Shown here: in pieces, positions 24,840 through 35,342 of the stretch
Layout: the number at the start of each line of letters is the position of its first letter
Numbering within the stretch: position 1 is the first letter of the stretch
Source of the DNA: Anastatus disparis
Taxonomy: Eukaryota > Arthropoda > Insecta > Hymenoptera > Eupelmidae
DNA: 64,000 nucleotides
Assembly: GCA_017163975.1 (NCBI GenBank)
Contig: JAFFSR010000239.1
Span: 3,162,001 to 3,226,000, forward strand
Reading direction: 5' to 3'
The notes under the pieces: generated by a model
Databases searched by the model: none
What the model was told of the DNA's origin: nothing
Seen by the model: the letters and a program-made list of their open reading frames with translations, nothing else
Translations under genes and position numbers: made by a program

Positions 24840-25802
24840 TAGGTTAGTGAAAAAAAACGATTTGCTCTTCGACAGCAGCTATACTCATTACAAAATATCA
24901 GTCTAAGAAACAAAAGAAAAAATCAATAGAACTAAAATTCAATTTTAAAAGTATTTTTAACTAATAAGTTATAGTTCCTCATACGGCCTACTTCGGAAAT
25001 AAAATCATTTATGTCCTTTAGCCGTTTCTTCAGGTGAAATCTGAATCTCGAACAATGTTTGCGTCCTCATTCATGCTCTTTTAAATAAACAATATTCAAT
25101 TTTCATAATAAAAGCAGTATATATATAAGCTTGTCCTATAAACAAAGACCGTTAAAATAAATGTCATCATGTCTATACGTGTAAAATTTTTGCTAATAAA
25201 GTTGTATCAATGAACATTACAAATTGTTTCAATTTTACCAAAACAAAAAGTTCAATTTACCAAAACAATTTAAAAAAAACATTCATAAAACGCTTATTCG
25301 CAAAATAAATTTTTATTGGATAACAAAAGAAGGGAAAAATACGAAATATGACGAGAATATGTTAAAAAAAAGTTGAATTTTGCAAAAAAAAAAAATGTGT
25401 CAATTTTAACGATAAGTGAACACGGATGAGAGATATCGTGGATATATCAATGATCGAGTATAGAGAAGACGACTATGGTATATATATATATATATATGTA
25501 CGAAGAGAAGAAGTGATAGGTGGTAGAAACGCGTATATGCGATTTTCCTCCCTCTCTCAACGAGAACGTGTTCCGCATACGCGAAAAATAATGACCGTTC
25601 GGGTTGCTCGTTCGTGGCTTGGGAATCCCCGATAATTGGATGTCGTAATTGCTGGAATCGGTCGAAAGCTTTGTACATATATATACACGTTACGTTTCAA
25701 CTTACCCTCTCTCTCCCTCTCTCTCATTTTCTCTCGCTCACTCACTCGCTTTCTGTGGTATTGGACAGTGATTCCCGTGTGCAGCTTGCAACGATACATC
25801 TG

Positions 25803-25803
<1 letters not shown>

Positions 25804-25865
<62 letters not shown>
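25804..25865. repeat. (TA)n microsatellite, about 62 bp
   Basis: This is the longest pure TA run in the window, about 31 units, in intron 1. Long TA runs can extrude cruciforms and are prone to length change and assembly error. Confidence 0.95.
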
Positions 25866-25874
<9 letters not shown>

Positions 25875-28865
25875 AACGTTTTAAGCTTCCAGTTTCGTAA
25901 ACTGTGGAGTGAGCGAGTGAGGGCAAGCTTTCGCTATTGAGTTTCGATGGGGCTAGCCACGAACGCCTTTAACGCTCTAGTATCCGTTGAAACCAGTAAC
26001 TCGTTTCATCTTTCTATTTACTCGATTTACCCTATATCAGCTTTTCGGTCCTGTATATACATAGATAATGAGAAAAAAGGAGATTAAAAAAAAATATAAA
26101 CCTTTCTTCCATGCATTATGATTAGAACAATCTTTTTGTTTTAATATTTTAACTGCTTTGTACATTTTTTCTCTCTTCTTTTGTTATTTTCAACTTTTTC
26201 GACAACTTTTACGTTATAGCGGTGTTGTATTTCATGTTGATAGTACAATGAAATTTTAATTAACTGTACATTATTGCGTTATTATCTACGAAATGCTTTT
26301 CTTAATAGACCAGTCTATAAATACTACAAAAAGTTCATTTTTTTTGTAGTTGGCTAAACTTTTGAAATAAGTTTGTTTTATGTTTGCCTGCAACTTTTGT
26401 TTCACTTTTTTTTATGAATTTTTTTTCTCCATATACAATGTATACGCGTACATAATAATGCAAATGTTATATTACTTTGGAGTAAAAAGTTTATCGAATT
26501 AAAGAACATTTTTGCTACAATTTGAAAGTAACGTGTAATAAAAGCTAAAGTATATCACGTTTATCTTTGTATGCACTTTGGTAATGTGATTAATTAAATA
26601 GCAAATATTTTTATTGGTTAACCGATAAGCTTTTTAATGAAAATCCAATAATATAAATAAACTAATAGTTTGTTATTTATTTAAAGATTAAAAAATCTCG
26701 TTACAGTATTTTGAATTACAAACGAAATAAGGTTTTGTTAATTTTTTAAAAGTGAATATAAAGTTTAATTTCAACCTTTTTTTCGTTAACGAAATTCAGA
26801 GTATATTTTTGTTTTTATTATGATAAAAAATTAAAGCTTTCTCTTTTATGCAATTAAGAGCGCAAATTCTCAATAAAATGTTTATATTTAAATTTTTTTT
26901 TTTTGTTTTAAATTAAATTACCATTTTCACAAAAATTTTATACACAAAGTTTATTTAAAAATAAAAAAAGAACAATAATTTATGTAAAACTATTGGAAGA
27001 AAATATAACGTTACAACAAAGCTTACGCAATAACAAACAAAGCACTTAAATATTGACATTACAAGCAAGAATATCGATGTAGCTAATGGTATATAAATAC
27101 ATATTTCATAGGAAGTAAATACAGTTGAATGTTAGACAATATAGTTTCAGGTAATATTGCGATATATTACTTTGTAAATTATATTGTACAAATTATATTC
27201 GATATACTTTTCGTTACTAATTTTGAGTATCGAATGATATTCGGTAATACAATATTTTAAGTATAATTTATTCGATGCTCGAATTTAAATAAAAATATTA
27301 AAATGTACGAAATATTATATTTTTGTACAGCTTTCTTTTATCTTTATATACTTTAATTTTCAAAAGGGTATATAAAATTAACATTTTAAAAAAATTTTTA
27401 CCTTTTATGCGAGGCAAAAAAAGAGATAACAAAATTAAGCATTGTTAAATAATAATTGTTTTTTTTTCTGTAGAATTATATTAAGATTAATATTCCTTTT
27501 TAAATAATTCAGTAATAAATGCTTGAAAGTAGATGTAATAGTATCCTTTTCATTATTTTCTTTGCTCGGAATAAAAAAAAATAACTAAAAGCTTTCTTTT
27601 CATAAAATTTTTACAAAGAAATTCTTAAGTAATAGTTTGAATTTTCAAATACGAAAATTTTTTTCTTGTCTCTTCAGAATTATTATTATTATTGTTAGTA
27701 TTTAATTGAATTACTTTTTAAAAATTCATTACAATTCTAAAAATATTTCTTTGTCAAACTCGCAAAATATTGAAACATTCATGTATTAGATCAAGCAGAA
27801 ACAAAAAGTTAAGAAAAAAAAAACATTTAGTGCGCAGTTAAGCGTATAGATGAAAGTTGCAGAATTGTTTGTTTGCTATTTTCCTCTCTTTTCCACGGAG
27901 ACAAAAGCGTACTCTATATCCACATTATAGTCCATTAGATTATATTCACTTCCTCCTGGCTAAGAGAAAAGGTAAGAGAAATCTAGCAGCTAAACGATAT
28001 ACTGAGAAAGAGAGAGAAAGAGAGCAAAACAAAGACACGCTATTTCGCGCTATGAAACGTCAGTTTTGGACCACGTACATAGAAAACAATATACTAGCCC
28101 GTTTCGCTATCGGTTCAACACTCGGAAACTGCAACAACAACAACAACTAGTACAACTACAAGTACAACAACAACAAGAACATAACGACGATGACAACGTT
28201 AGATAGAGGGCATTTTGAGTCTTACATACGGAATTGAGCTTTCTCTCGCAAGCATTAAAATTTGCTTACTTTCATACGCTTTTCTCTTACTAGTATATTT
28301 CCTCTCTCTTTCTTTTTTTTTTTAACAGTTTATTTATATTTACTCTCTCCCTACCCCCTTTTTTTGGCCTTCCTAATTAACTGAAAATTACCTGCATTGC
28401 GGCCAATGCCATTTCACGGCCGGTAGAGTATCGTTCTCTCTCTTTCGCTTATTCTCACTTACTCTGACTCATACTATTATACATGTATACGCAAGCGTGT
28501 GTGTGTATGAATGTGTATATATACATTGCAACAACTGCACTGGCGCTTGTCGCTCTTAAAGTGTCAGTTTAGAGCTGCAGTAATTAGCCTGATTATTAAC
28601 GGCTAGCTGTCTCGGTTTTAACTTTTTCTCACCTATATGTAACGCTGTTCCTAGTCCCCTATACTTTATCCTTTCTTTCTTTTTCCTTCTTTTCTTTTTT
28701 CTTCTTCTTTTGAACGTACTTTTTCACTGCCTTAATGTAATTGATACGTATTACTTAATCACATAGATTAATCGTTGCTTTTTATATATGGTCACGAATT
28801 TACGAACTTCTTTTTTTCCCTCCTTTTTTTCTTTCTTTCTTGGAATTGATGTAGTATTTAAGTTT

Positions 28866-29250
28866 AACACCGGCACTAACATTTTTCTATACTAATGTAA
28901 GTCGATGTAAAACGAATGGAAATCAATTCTACCAACAGCCGGTGTTGCTGTACGACAAAATCGACGGAGAGTCGTACGTACGCCGTGAAAGCCACGAACA
29001 AAAAAAAAAGAAGATCAAAGAAAAAGAAAGATAAAGAGAGAGATGGAAAAAACAAGTAGTAGCAAGACTTTTTGAAGCGCCGGCGCTTTAAGTTGACCGC
29101 ACACGCGGTTTAACAAAAAAATAGGAAAAAAGTCAAAAGAAAAAAACAACGAATGAGAAAAAAAAGAGTGAGCCGGAACAAGCGCTCGAACTCCCTGGCC
29201 ACGTATTCGCTCGAGAGAGCATCCGCGCAGCTAGATGAACTTCGAGGCTA
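28866..29250. promoter_or_regulatory. CpG-richer block with several short inverted repeats
   Basis: Inside AT-rich intron this block contains AACACCGGC/GCCGGTGTT (28866-28874 and 28938-28946) and GTACGAC/GTCGTAC (28950-28956 and 28971-28977). It also contains the perfect 14-bp palindrome AAGCGCCGGCGCTT (29075-29088) and several CGCG/GCGC motifs up to about 29250. The composition and dense palindromic sites are what an intronic enhancer or alternative promoter might show, but no TATA/initiator pair or exon was found. It could also be a decayed mobile element. Confidence 0.3.
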
Positions 29251-30809
29251 GGCTACGTGAGGCAACTATTTTTTTTTTCTCTTTTCTTTTTTGACTTTTT
29301 CCTTCTTTCGTTTATCTTTTCTTTTTATTTCTTCTTTTTTCTATCTTCGTTACTCCTTCTTCCGCAACCGAAGATTTCTATAGCCTTTTTTTTTGGTGTA
29401 TATAAAGAAAAGCTTCGGTCAAAACTTGTTCGCCTTTTGCTCTTGCTCTTTTTCTCTCTTCACAATCTTTCGCTTGCTTGCTTCTTGTTTATCCCGGACA
29501 CTCGTTGCTTCGTATATACCTGCCTTTCTTTATTTCTCTTTCTCTCTTTTGATCGTTAGTTTTCACTCTTGATTTTTCTCCACCGGGCTTTACTTGTTTT
29601 CTCCTCATCAGAAGTCTTCTTTACAGCTAACATGCACACATACACACATGTATACAGACACATATAGGTACACAACGTTAACTCAGAAGAACTTTCTTAT
29701 ATACTCTTTTCTCGAGCGTATATAACTTAGTTAAGCTAAATTTTCAATCAACAGCGGCGCTAATTTTCTTCCTCTTTTTTTTAAAGCCCAGAATGACCTC
29801 GTTTCTTTCAACTCGGTTAAAAATAAAGTGGAAATGATCGAATAAACACATAGCCGATTATAATTATTGTATTAATATATTGTATGCTTTATTTGTATTT
29901 GCTTTAAATTAGCATCCATATTCTTTTTAAATCGGTTATTCTTTAAATTATTGCAGAGTTAAACTGTAATTTAATAAATTATATGGAAATTGGATATATA
30001 ATAAAGAACATGATGATAAAAAAAAGTAAATGTAATAAAGATTTTTTCCCAGCTTGAAGTATATGCATATACATATACATACTTTTTATTACGATAAAAA
30101 ATTGAAGCTCTTCTTGCTGCACAATTAAGTATAAAAATTCTCAATACAATGTTTATGGCCTTTTTATAAACAGCATTTTTTTTATGACCAATAAATCTTA
30201 GCGTTTTGTTGCTATATAGAGTGGTTGTTGTACTCATAAGCATAGCGAGCGCGCGCACGTGCGCCCAGATGTTAGTAAATATACAATATTTCATATTTTT
30301 TTTTTCATTTTTATTTTTTTCATGTTTTTTCATCATTAATAGCTCGAAGGCCGTTAAATTTATTTGCATATTATAAAAAAAAGTAGTGTTGAAAATTGTA
30401 AGATTTTCAGTAGTAATGTTCATTAGTGTATTGATTGCGTTATTTTCTATTTACATATAATTTTGAAATATATGAAAAAATTTTATCGATTTTATGAATA
30501 GTAGAAATTCATTTTAAATTTATATTTGATTGACGTAACTGATTTTCACACATTGACATTTTTTTCATATTTTTGTTTTCCTTTTTTCCCAATTTCATAT
30601 CTTTGCATTAATCATTATAATTTTATATTCATATTTTAAATCGAAAAATAATATCATTATTATCTCGGACTTACTCAATGCTCATTATTTATGTACCATC
30701 GATCATTTTATTAAAGGACATCCTGGATTGATTATTCATTATAATTATGAAATATTGATTTAAAAGGACCAAAAAAAGGGTAATGAAATTTTTAATAATA
30801 GTATATTAC

Positions 30810-30912
30810 GTTCCGAGGTACGGAACAGGCTCATTACATGCGCGTGTAAGTTTGCTTTGCGAGGCGTTAGCCGAGCAAACCAAACCCCCCCCCAGTATGA
30901 TGAGCCTTTTTT
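30810..30912 (+). other. Structured block: abutting hairpins in a three-way junction, then T6
   Basis: GTTCCG/CGGAAC (30810-30815 and 30821-30826) forms a first hairpin. One base later GGCTCA (30828-30833) pairs with TGAGCC (30901-30906). Within that stem, TTACA/TGTAA (30834-30838 and 30845-30849) forms a hairpin, directly followed by GTTTGCT/AGCAAAC (30850-30856 and 30874-30880), which encloses GGC-GTTA-GCC (30863-30872). The three helices meet without linkers, except for a 20-nt C-rich strand (30881-30900). Six Ts follow at 30907-30912, as at a polymerase III terminator, and TAGCCGAGC (30868-30876) resembles a tRNA-type A box. No B box was found downstream. It is not a recognisable tRNA. 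It may be a structured RNA, a SINE-like head or a transposon end. Confidence 0.4.
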
Positions 30913-31121
30913 CGTGCCGAGGAGCGTATACGATTTTCCTTCATGCCCGGCCGGAACTTCGCCATCCCAAAAAGATAAAAATTTTTTTTAAGTAAAAAAA
31001 TACATCGAAAACGACTTCTAGTGAAAAGTCATTTGATGCTTTAGTTTGTTGTAGCGCGCATGCGCAAGCAACTATAGTATACGTTGAGAGCGTGAAAGAG
31101 AGAGAGAATCGCAAATAAAAG

Positions 31122-31420
31122 TCCTATAGCGGTTAACATAGGATAAACAATTCGTTTTATTTAACAATTCAAATAAATAAAACGTGTAAAGAAACAAAAA
31201 AAGAACATAAATATTCAATTATTTTATTGTATTTTTATTTTTTAATTGTCTAAAAGTGTGTTGTGAGTGTCGTGAAAAAAAAAATCTGCAAGAGTTAAAA
31301 AAAAAATTGTGTATGCATGAAAGAAATGTGTAAAAACGGAATATGTGTATCCTATAGCTGATAACATAGGATATACAGTAAATCTTCTAATGATAATTCA
31401 TATAAAAAAAACGTGTATAT
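31122..31420 (+). repeat. Direct repeat pair, each with an ATCCTAT/ATAGGAT-type hairpin
   Basis: Copies at 31122-31187 and 31350-31420 share TCCTATAGC, AACATAGGATA and a downstream AAAACGTGTA segment in the same order, about 228 bp apart. In each, CCTAT and ATAGG form a small stem (extended to ATCCTAT/ATAGGAT in the second). They may mark two diverged copies of one terminal sequence. Confidence 0.6.
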
Positions 31421-31453
31421 CATGTGTGTGTGTATTTCATAATTTTAACAGTC

Positions 31454-31495
31454 ATGTCTAACGATATTTGATGTATAATAACAAAGGTTAGACAT
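31454..31495. repeat. 9-bp inverted repeat ATGTCTAAC/GTTAGACAT
   Basis: The exact 9-bp arms at 31454-31462 and 31487-31495 are separated by 24 bp. They lie immediately before the 588-bp foldback element. Confidence 0.7.
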
Positions 31496-31502
31496 ACTGA
31501 AA

Positions 31503-32090
31503 GAGTGTTTCACCTTCAGTTCACCTTTTTAAATTTTGGGAATATTTTCTAGATGCAGAAATATGAAAACCAAAAATTTTAGAGGCCAACGCTCAATATT
31601 TCCCTAGTTACAGGTCATCAAAGAAAATCACTAAAAAAGTTACTAGATTTTCAAACGCTTATAGTTCCTCAGCATTATTGAAGCTTAAACCTTTTTTAAA
31701 TGAAAGCTGAAATCCTTTCGAAATAGCACCTATACCATCTCAAAAATATTATTTTTCCCAAAGTTAGAGCGTAATAAAGATTGGACCTGAATTTTTTGTT
31801 TTAAAACATTAATTAATAATAAAACTAAAATTGGGATCAATCTTTTTATGCTATAACTATGAAAAATAATTTTTTTGATAGTTGAGGCTATTTCGAAAGT
31901 TCTCAGCATTTAAAAAATAAGCTTTTAGCTAATAATTCTGAGGAACTATAAGCGTTTGAAAATCTATAACTTTTTTTTCTTGATGACCTGTTACTAGGAA
32001 ATATTGAGCGTTCTTTAAAAATTTTGGCTTTCTTTATATCTCTCAAAAAAAAAAATTTGAGCAAAAACGGTGACCCGAAGGTGAAACACT
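31503..32090. mobile_element. 588-bp foldback element (arms about 290 bp)
   Basis: GAGTGTTTCACCTTCAG... (31503-31525) is inverted at 32068-32090. The complementarity continues inward: CGCTCAATATTTCC with TAGTTACAGGTCATC (about 31591-31620) pairs with 31982-32012, and CAAACGCTTATAGTTCCTCA (about 31653-31672) with about 31940-31960. The centre is near 31797. The element is thus a nearly whole-length palindrome, typical of foldback-type MITEs. It has no ORF. If transcribed within the pre-mRNA it would form a long imperfect double strand. Confidence 0.7.
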
Positions 32091-32101
32091 CTCCTTGTGA
32101 G

Positions 32102-32339
32102 TATACCGTGAAGGACGTAATTTCTGATCACTTAGGAGGTATTTCTGATCAATTATTTACATGTAAAAAAGTAAAAGTATATTTCTTTTTCACACAAACG
32201 AAGCATTTCTTACGCTCAATCTATTTTTTCTCATAAATTAAAAAAAAGTTTTTCTTACTAAAATCTTTTAGATTATGATTTATAATAAATAATGATCAGA
32301 AATTACGCCCTGATCAGGAACTACGTCCTTTACGGTATA
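32102..32339. mobile_element. 238-bp foldback element
   Basis: TATACCGTGAAGGACGTAAT with TTCTGATCA (32102-32130) is matched in inverted orientation by TGATCAGGAACTACGTCC with TTTACGGTATA (32311-32339). Additional pairing of the inner ATTTCTGATCA-AT copies brings the arms to about 60 bp. The GTATTTCTGATC motif is also directly repeated inside each arm. It begins 11 bp after the 588-bp foldback ends, so the two may be parts of one composite. Confidence 0.6.
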
Positions 32340-32514
32340 TAGATATAGTCGGAACATGCAGCAGACAGTGAAGCAACCGAAACTGTTGTAGTATGAAGGT
32401 GCGCAGTGGCTTCTGAGCATGTGACTGTAAAGAAAATCACAAATGTAATTTGCCCGTTCCCTGCCGCACGAGAGGCACTTTTAGGCGGAGTTCCGGCACG
32501 GGTATGAAGGAAAA

Positions 32515-34797
32515 ACTATTAAATAAAATTATGATTTATGCATATTGTTAAAAAGTTTAATAGTTTTATAATGAAGAAAAGAGAAAAAAAATCAGAAATT
32601 AATCAATCATTTTGATAGATCTGAAGATGCTTATAAGTTTTGTCGAGCAACATTAACTCTTGTATTGAAAAAGCAAGAAAATTAAGTATAGAAAGTAGAG
32701 CGTATTTTGCTTTTTCATTATAGATGTGTTGAAATAGTGAAGAAAAGATAGCAATTTTCCTTTTCTGGCCAACTGATTTAATACGTTCGATCATTTTTCA
32801 AGTTAAAGAAGAAGGGAGAAGAAAAAAAACACAGAAGGAAAATGAGCTAACCACGCGTGTATATGTTGTCAGTTGACGTTGATTTTAGGTCGCCTTATAG
32901 TCTTCTTCTTCTTTTTTATTCCTATTTCTTTTTTCTTCTTTCTTTCTTGTTTTTTTTTCTCCGTAGCAATTTTGCCAAGTCATTCGTTCCAATCAGTTTT
33001 GCGCGTCGCAAAAGAAGAAAAAAAATATATATTTTCTCTCGCTTTTATATAGAAAATATACTCGAATGCATACGCGTGAAAGATTAAGCTTGAATAAAGA
33101 AGGTAACATATAGAAAAAAAGAGAAAACAAATTTAGATGTATGAAAATAAATATAAAAGTAGTCTTGAACATGCCCGCGCAAACATGGAATGGCATAGTC
33201 GGAATAGAGAAAAAAAGGGGGAATTGATTGCTCGACAAGCTACGAATTTTTCTCTCTACATCCAAACGATAGTATATATTCATTAAAAACTTCTACGCGA
33301 ATTGAAAGCTTGAAAGAGAAGAAGAGGCGGAGGGAGTGTATATAGAGGATATGGAAAAAGGGGTTAGGACAAGAAGAGTAAAACACCTATATGGTCTACT
33401 CTCTACGCGTCTTTCTCTCTGTATTTTAGTATATAAAACAAGTAGAAAACAGCGATTTTGGTCAGACATTTGCAATATTGTTCTCACATATACAAAATAA
33501 AAAAAATAATAAAACTCACTTTTGCCTTCTTTTTATCTAACAATACTTGCTTGATGAATCAACATTGTATATAAAACACTTTCAATTCATAGACCAGAAT
33601 CAAGTCTATATTTGTTTTTAGATTTTTTTTTATTTTTAATATATTTTTTTACTTTTAACCATTTCTTTTTACATCTTTTTTTGGGTTTATTCATATATGA
33701 AACGCAACACGTTACACGTATATTGTAACATTTTTTTTCTTGTTTCGTCTGTCTTTTTACTTTTTTGTTTTGGTATTCTTTCTCTTGTATACACGTACAC
33801 TACTTCGCCATTATATTTATATTCTTTTGCTTTTTTTCCCATCATAATTCTTCGTACAGGGGGGTTACGCAAACGCTTGTCCGCTTCCGTCGCCATTTAT
33901 AATTGTTCTTCCCTTCTTTTTCGACGGCTCATCTCTACTCTAACTCTTCTATTTTCTTTCATGTTTTTTTCATTCTTTTTTTTTTCACTTCCGCCGCAGC
34001 TACAACTATGCGGGCTTTCGCGTTCTCATTTCTATCTTTGAACTTTCTTTTCTTCACCTATACCGATTATTTCGTCTATTGTCAACGGAAACACATTCAT
34101 CATTGAATATTAAAAAAAAAAAAAAATTCTCATTTTATATACACAGATGATATCTATTGGTACTTGATATTTAATGTTAAAATTATGTTTCAATAAATTT
34201 GCTCGAGTAGCTCGTGTTAAATGATATTAAATTTTGATAATACATCGATACGTACATTAAACGCCAAATAACTCATTAAATTCAAGCTAAATTAATTTAA
34301 TTATCATATCAAAATTACTAATATCAAACGCAAAGGAATGCTAATGGCTTTTTGGTATCTAAATTGCTAATAAAAAAAAGAATAAATGAAAAAATATATT
34401 CAGTTTAAAAAGAAAAAGACAATAAATTTTTTTAAATATTTAATTATTTGTGTAAAATTTTAAAAGCTCGAGATGTAAAGGGCTTTTAATACATAAATAT
34501 GTAATAATATTTACAGTGTACATATTTAACTTGCTATTAGGTAATCTTTTTACCTTCTCATAAGAAATGCAACATTGCTTTAGGCAACATGAAAAAAAAA
34601 CGATCCTAAGCCTTATACAACTGCTTAAAGACTAAATTCCATTTTAATATATAATATAAAGAACATTTATTTAAATACTGTTGACAGTTATTTAAATATT
34701 ATTTTTTTAAATTCTTAATTTATATGTTAATTGACTAAAAAAATTGCTTTGAATGATTCCCCTATTAATTTTAAAATATTTGTTTAAATTTTTTTAA
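32515..34797. other. Intron 1 interior, no gene
   Basis: This is AT-rich and pyrimidine-rich DNA. Open frames (for example 32857-33087, 32993-33283 and 33697-34041) are low-complexity F/L/S or K/R translations. No RNA gene or repeat family was recognised. Confidence 0.5.
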
Positions 34798-35148
34798 AAA
34801 GGAGGATGCCCATGAACAAACATCAAATAAGAAAATGCATAGGAATGTTCGAAAATCTGCTTACATTTAGTAATAATATGAAAATAAAGAAAAAAATAGA
34901 GTTAGGAAATAAAGACAAATAGGTGAAAAAAATCGATTAAAAATGCAAAAATAAGTGAAAAAATCAAGATTTCGTCCGACGTTTAAAAGAAATCGTGCTA
35001 TAATTATATTTTTTCTTTTGTTTTTCCTAATTCGAAATTAACTAATTTAGTTTAACTTTTGCATAATTTTACAAATTTCTTGATAATAAAAAATAAAAAG
35101 TTGTTTTATACCAAGATTTTACGAATCACCTCATAGGCATCCTCCTTT
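34798..35148. mobile_element. Candidate 351-bp MITE with 18-bp terminal inverted repeats
   Basis: AAAGGAGGATGCCCATGA (34798-34815) and TCATAGGCATCCTCCTTT (35131-35148) are inverted copies with a single mismatch. An inner hairpin GATTTC/GAAATC (about 34969-34996) lies near the middle, and weak arm complementarity (TTAGGAAA/TTTTCCTAA) lies between. There is no ORF inside. No clear target duplication is visible, which keeps confidence moderate. Confidence 0.55.
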
Positions 35149-35252
35149 GCAGTAAATCCAAATAACAATTCATATGAACAAAATTTAGAAGAATAAAATA
35201 TTTTTTAAATAAATTATATTTATTCCTACGAAAAAAAATTCTCCCATTATTA

Positions 35253-35342
35253 CTCAGAAAAAAAGTGATATTATTACTCATTTTACGTAACTGGAAGCAA
35301 GCGACAGTTTAAAAATATCGGACAATATCTTTTTTTTCTGAG
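35253..35342. repeat. Short foldback repeat (about 20-bp arms)
   Basis: CTCAGAAAAAAAGTGATATT (35253-35272) pairs, apart from a 2-bp indel, with AATATCTTTTTTTTCTGAG (35324-35342). It lies about 100 bp after the 351-bp element. The A/T-run core contributes part of the match, so this is weaker than it looks by length. Confidence 0.5.

Larger units (their letters stand above)
24840..30780. other. Intron 1 interior, no gene
   Basis: This is AT-rich intron with TA/CT microsatellites around 25.48-25.87 kb. There is a mixed-composition block at about 27.85-28.65 kb, and a more CpG-bearing block at 28.86-29.25 kb annotated separately. Overlapping frames at 25406-25940 translate TA and CT repeats. The 29971-30423 minus-strand frame (150 codons) has no recognisable domain and reads through AT-rich sequence. 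Confidence 0.5.
30934..32514. mobile_element. Inverted-repeat-bounded element containing nested foldbacks
   Basis: TTTTCCTTCATGCCCGGCC (30934-30952) continuing to GCC at 30963 is matched in inverted orientation at 32484-32514. About 26 of 30 positions pair, and the core is CCGGAACTTCGCC versus GGCGGAGTTCCGG. The 1.58-kb enclosed DNA has no plausible ORF. It contains a duplicated TCCTATAGC...AACATAGGAT segment (31122-31187 and 31350-31420) and two further self-complementary elements annotated separately. It looks like a non-autonomous DNA transposon, or a pair of terminal repeats, into which other foldback elements inserted. Family unknown. Confidence 0.5.

Noticed and set aside
29971..30423. 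150-codon minus-strand open frame
   Set aside because: It comes from AT-rich sequence with high K, N, I, Y and F content, no domain and no splice context.
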